Shown piece after piece: positions 13,809 to 15,536 of a DNA stretch of 15,536 nucleotides; the first letter of the stretch is position 1; each line of letters starts with the position of its first letter. Origin of the DNA: Candidatus Mediterraneibacter colneyensis (GTDB lineage Bacteria; Bacillota; Clostridia; Lachnospirales; Lachnospiraceae); NCBI GenBank assembly GCA_019114745.1, contig DXEY01000073.1:1-15536 (forward strand), read 5' to 3'. Below the pieces are notes generated by a model. It did not search any database and was not told the origin of the DNA. It saw nothing but the letters and a program-made list of their open reading frames with translations. Position numbers and translations under genes: made by a program.

Positions 13809-14321
13809 TTTGTCAAAGACAGTTTCCGGATCATACACTGCCGGGATCATTTCTTCTGGGAGCGGACGATCTGGCGGATCATTGCCCTTCACCAGAAAAA
13901 GGACCTGACGACGGAAGCTGTCGTGTCAAACCTGATCAATACGATGCTCACGGAACTGATCGTGGAGACATCTACAAACAATACAGATGCTTTTCTGATC
14001 CCCGATTATGTGCGCGATATCGCAAAAGACATCGATAAAAATTTCCGCACGGAGCTGTCCCTTCCGTATTTTGAAGAAAAGTACCACCGCAGCCGATACC
14101 ATATCGCCAAGCAGTTTAAAAAATATATGGGGACAACGGTAAACGAGTATCTGATCTCCACCCGGATCTCCTATGCAAAGGAACTCCTGAAATACTCTGA
14201 CCTCCCGGTCAATGATATTACATTTGAGGCAGGATTCCACAATGTTACGCACTTTATCAATCTGTTCAAAGCAAGGGAAAACGCCACTCCGTATGCATAC
14301 CGGAAAGCGTGGAGAGACTGA
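13809..14321 (+). pseudogene. AraC-family regulator, N-terminal half missing
   Basis: The C-terminal part of an AraC/XylS-type activator, the only plus-strand gene. The frame is open from just after a TAG at 13806-13808. The first part (FVKDSFRIIHC to DLTTEAVVSNLINTML) resembles the linker between the sugar-sensing cupin and the DNA-binding domain. The double helix-turn-helix follows: LPYFEEKYHRSRYHIAKQFK and the ITFEAGFHNVTHFINLFKA block, ending YAYRKAWRD. A normal family member is about 280-300 residues; roughly 170 codons remain and no cupin domain is present upstream, where the isomerase gene begins 34 bases away. A GTG at 13923 with GGAAG upstream could still give a 132-residue HTH-only protein. 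Truncation by deletion is my inference. Before that, it probably controlled the divergent isomerase unit. Confidence 0.85.
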
Positions 14322-14334
14322 CCGCAGCCGCAAT

Positions 14335-14369
14335 AGGGTAGAGGGAGAATAAAATCTCGCCCCTCCCGT
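14335..14369 (-). ncRNA. Group II intron domain VI with candidate branch-point A
   Basis: Minus-strand GGGAGGG pairs with CCCU and CCC, leaving a CUA bulge. The bulged A at 14339 lies seven bases before the proposed 3' end at 14332, the usual distance for the lariat branch point. GAGA/UCUC extends the stem around a U-rich loop. Confidence 0.7.
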
Positions 14370-14370
14370 T

Positions 14371-14401
14371 GAACCGTACGTACGGGTCTCGTATACGGCT
14401 C
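14371..14401 (-). ncRNA. Group II intron domain V
   Basis: Minus-strand RNA starts GAGCCGUAUAC and ends GUACGUACGGUUC. GAGCCGUA pairs with UACGGUUC over 8 bp, including the AGC catalytic triad, followed by a CG bulge and a short distal stem. It reads as 31 bases where 34 is usual; the distal stem is the shortened part. Confidence 0.85.
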
Positions 14402-14407
14402 TACAAC

Positions 14408-15536
14408 TTATATTCCAACTTTTACTAAGTAATAGGATAAAGGATTGAGCAGTCCAGCTCCGTCTTTTATCCTGTTTTCAAGTAAATCTTTACTGATTAT
14501 GAAATTCACTACGTTCATTCCACTTCTTCTGTACCACCCTAGCCTTGAATTTGCGACTTTATAAATTTCTTCACGGCTAAAACCATTATGATTCTTCCAG
14601 TTTAAGTAACTCAGATTCCTGTAGATGGTTTTCGGCTTCTTCCACTGTTTCATGACGATTACTCATATCTTGTGCCGCAGCCATTCCCCAAACTTCTCCA
14701 TATACTCTTTCATCAGCCCAATCCGAAAGTAATTAATCCATCCTCTCACCATTTCATTCACGCGTTTGATTGTAGCCGCCAGAGGTCTTGCGACTGCTCT
14801 GCCTCTTTTCAGATATTCACTCAGTTTCTTTTTGAGTTTCTTTTTCTTTTCCGTAGTGGGTTTTACTTTCCATTCTCCACCATTCTTCAGAAATGTGAAT
14901 CCCAGATATTTACTCCGTGTCGGTCTGACAACTTTCGTTTTGGTTGCATTTACCTTCAGGAATAGTTTTCTTTCCAACCAGTTGCTTATGGATTTCATCA
15001 CCCGGTTGGCTGCCATTTCACTTTTTGTAAATATCAGCACATCATCTGCATACCTCGTAAACCGGAGCCCTCTGTATTCCAGTTCTTTGTCCAACTTATC
15101 TAGATACACATTTGAACATACGACGGAAAGTGGACCCCCTTGTGGCACGCCCGTGATTGTCGCTTTCTCCAACCCGTTTTCCATTACTCCTGCTTTCAGA
15201 TATTTCCGAATCAGATTTAATGTGGTACTGTCATTTACCTGTTCCCTTAGTATCTGAATTAGTTTGTCATGATTTACCTTATCGAAAAACTGTTCTATAT
15301 CTATATCCACTACCCATTCATATCCTTCATTCAGGTATTCCAGTGCCTGTCTGATGGCATCATGGCAACTTCTTCCCGGTCTGAACCCGTAGCTGTAGTC
15401 ACTAAATATTTCTTCGTAAATATCAGATATAGGCTGTGATATTGCCTGTTGGATTGTTCGGTCTAGCGCCGTCGGTATCCCTAACGGTCTTTTCTTTCCG
15501 TTGTCTTTTGGGATGTATACTCTTCGAACTGGCTTC
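14408..15536 (-). pseudogene. ltrA: Group II intron reverse transcriptase/maturase, interrupted by an in-frame TGA; N-terminus beyond window
   Basis: Intron-encoded protein needed for intron splicing and retrohoming. The visible 374 residues run from the right edge without a start. RT motifs in order: RPLGIPTALDR, YGFRPGRSCHDA, DIDIEQFFD, GVPQGGPLS, and the catalytic YADD (minus strand, near 15060-15049). The thumb region is Lys-rich (EKKKKLKKKLSEY) and reaches WLRHKI. A TGA at 14665-14663 then interrupts the frame, and 84 further residues of the maturase X domain (IYKVANSRLGWYRRSGMNVV) follow in the same frame to a TAA at 14408-14410. The family normally has Arg (HKIR) here, so CGA to TGA is the likely change. 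No HNH endonuclease domain is present after domain X. It is either a disabled IEP, a readthrough product or a sequence error. Confidence 0.88.

Larger units (their letters stand above)
14332..15536 (-). mobile_element. Group II intron, 3' part (5' end beyond the window)
   Basis: A retroelement coding for its own reverse transcriptase/maturase on the minus strand. The 3' RNA domains follow the gene closely: domain V at 14401-14371 and domain VI at about 14369-14335. The intron 3' end is placed near 14332-14333, ten or eleven bases from the stop of the AraC fragment. The 5' boundary, EBS loops and domains I-III lie outside the window, so class and insertion site cannot be completed. The intron region is visibly more AT-rich than the host genes, as expected for an acquired element. 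Confidence 0.9.

Noticed and set aside
13807..13840. TTGACA and TATGAT hexamers upstream of the isomerase gene
   Set aside because: On the minus strand TATGAT comes before TTGACA, so the order is wrong, and no -10 lies 16-18 bases after TTGACA.
14408..14653. Separate 81-codon gene starting at 14653
   Set aside because: It is the in-frame continuation of the intron maturase after a TGA; its ATG has no ribosome binding site.

Overview
The window fits a spore-forming member of the Clostridia, most likely a Lachnospiraceae gut anaerobe. The evidence is a complete spoIIA (sigF) operon running into spoVA, a T-box in front of valS, a moderate-GC codon style, strong AGGAGG-type ribosome binding sites, and a sugar isomerase/mutarotase pair with a group II intron nearby. 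No rRNA, tRNA or CRISPR array was seen. Almost everything is on the minus strand, so transcription reads from high to low coordinates; the only plus-strand gene is a broken AraC-family regulator.

Reading in transcription order from the right edge: (i) 14332-15536 is the 3' part of a group II intron, with domains V and VI and the reverse transcriptase/maturase gene, which carries one in-frame TGA. It lies about ten bases beyond the stop of an AraC-family gene (13809-14321, plus strand) that has lost its N-terminal half. (ii) 11927-13774 is a two-gene sugar unit, an AraA/FucI-superfamily isomerase and L-rhamnose mutarotase, closed by a strong hairpin terminator. (iii) 10905-11684 encodes an exported glucosaminidase-type cell-wall hydrolase. 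(iv) 10423-10889 holds a consensus promoter and a T-box leader, which start the operon valS - LTA-synthase-like gene - folC - 44-residue ORF - TPR membrane protein (2758-10422). Its genes are joined by 4-base ATGA overlaps or direct abutment, and it ends at a 12-bp hairpin terminator. (v) 1-2615 is the forespore sigma operon spoIIAA-spoIIAB-sigF, followed by a 50-residue membrane ORF, spoVAA and the start of spoVAB, which is cut by the left edge.

The T-box operon appears to tie valyl-tRNA charging to envelope polymer synthesis (LTA-synthase-like enzyme), folate polyglutamylation and a membrane TPR protein. In the spoIIA segment, SpoIIAA (anti-anti-sigma), SpoIIAB (anti-sigma kinase) and SigF form the known partner-switching module that starts the forespore programme; SpoVAA and SpoVAB belong to the spore dipicolinate channel system. 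The sugar unit has an isomerase and a mutarotase but no kinase or aldolase in view, and its regulator is truncated, so it may be a remodelled or relic catabolic locus. I found no clearly new defence or other large undescribed system. The most unusual items are the unannotated small genes in two operons, the isomerase/rhamnose-mutarotase pairing, the T-box over an LTA synthase, and the disrupted intron and regulator at the right end.
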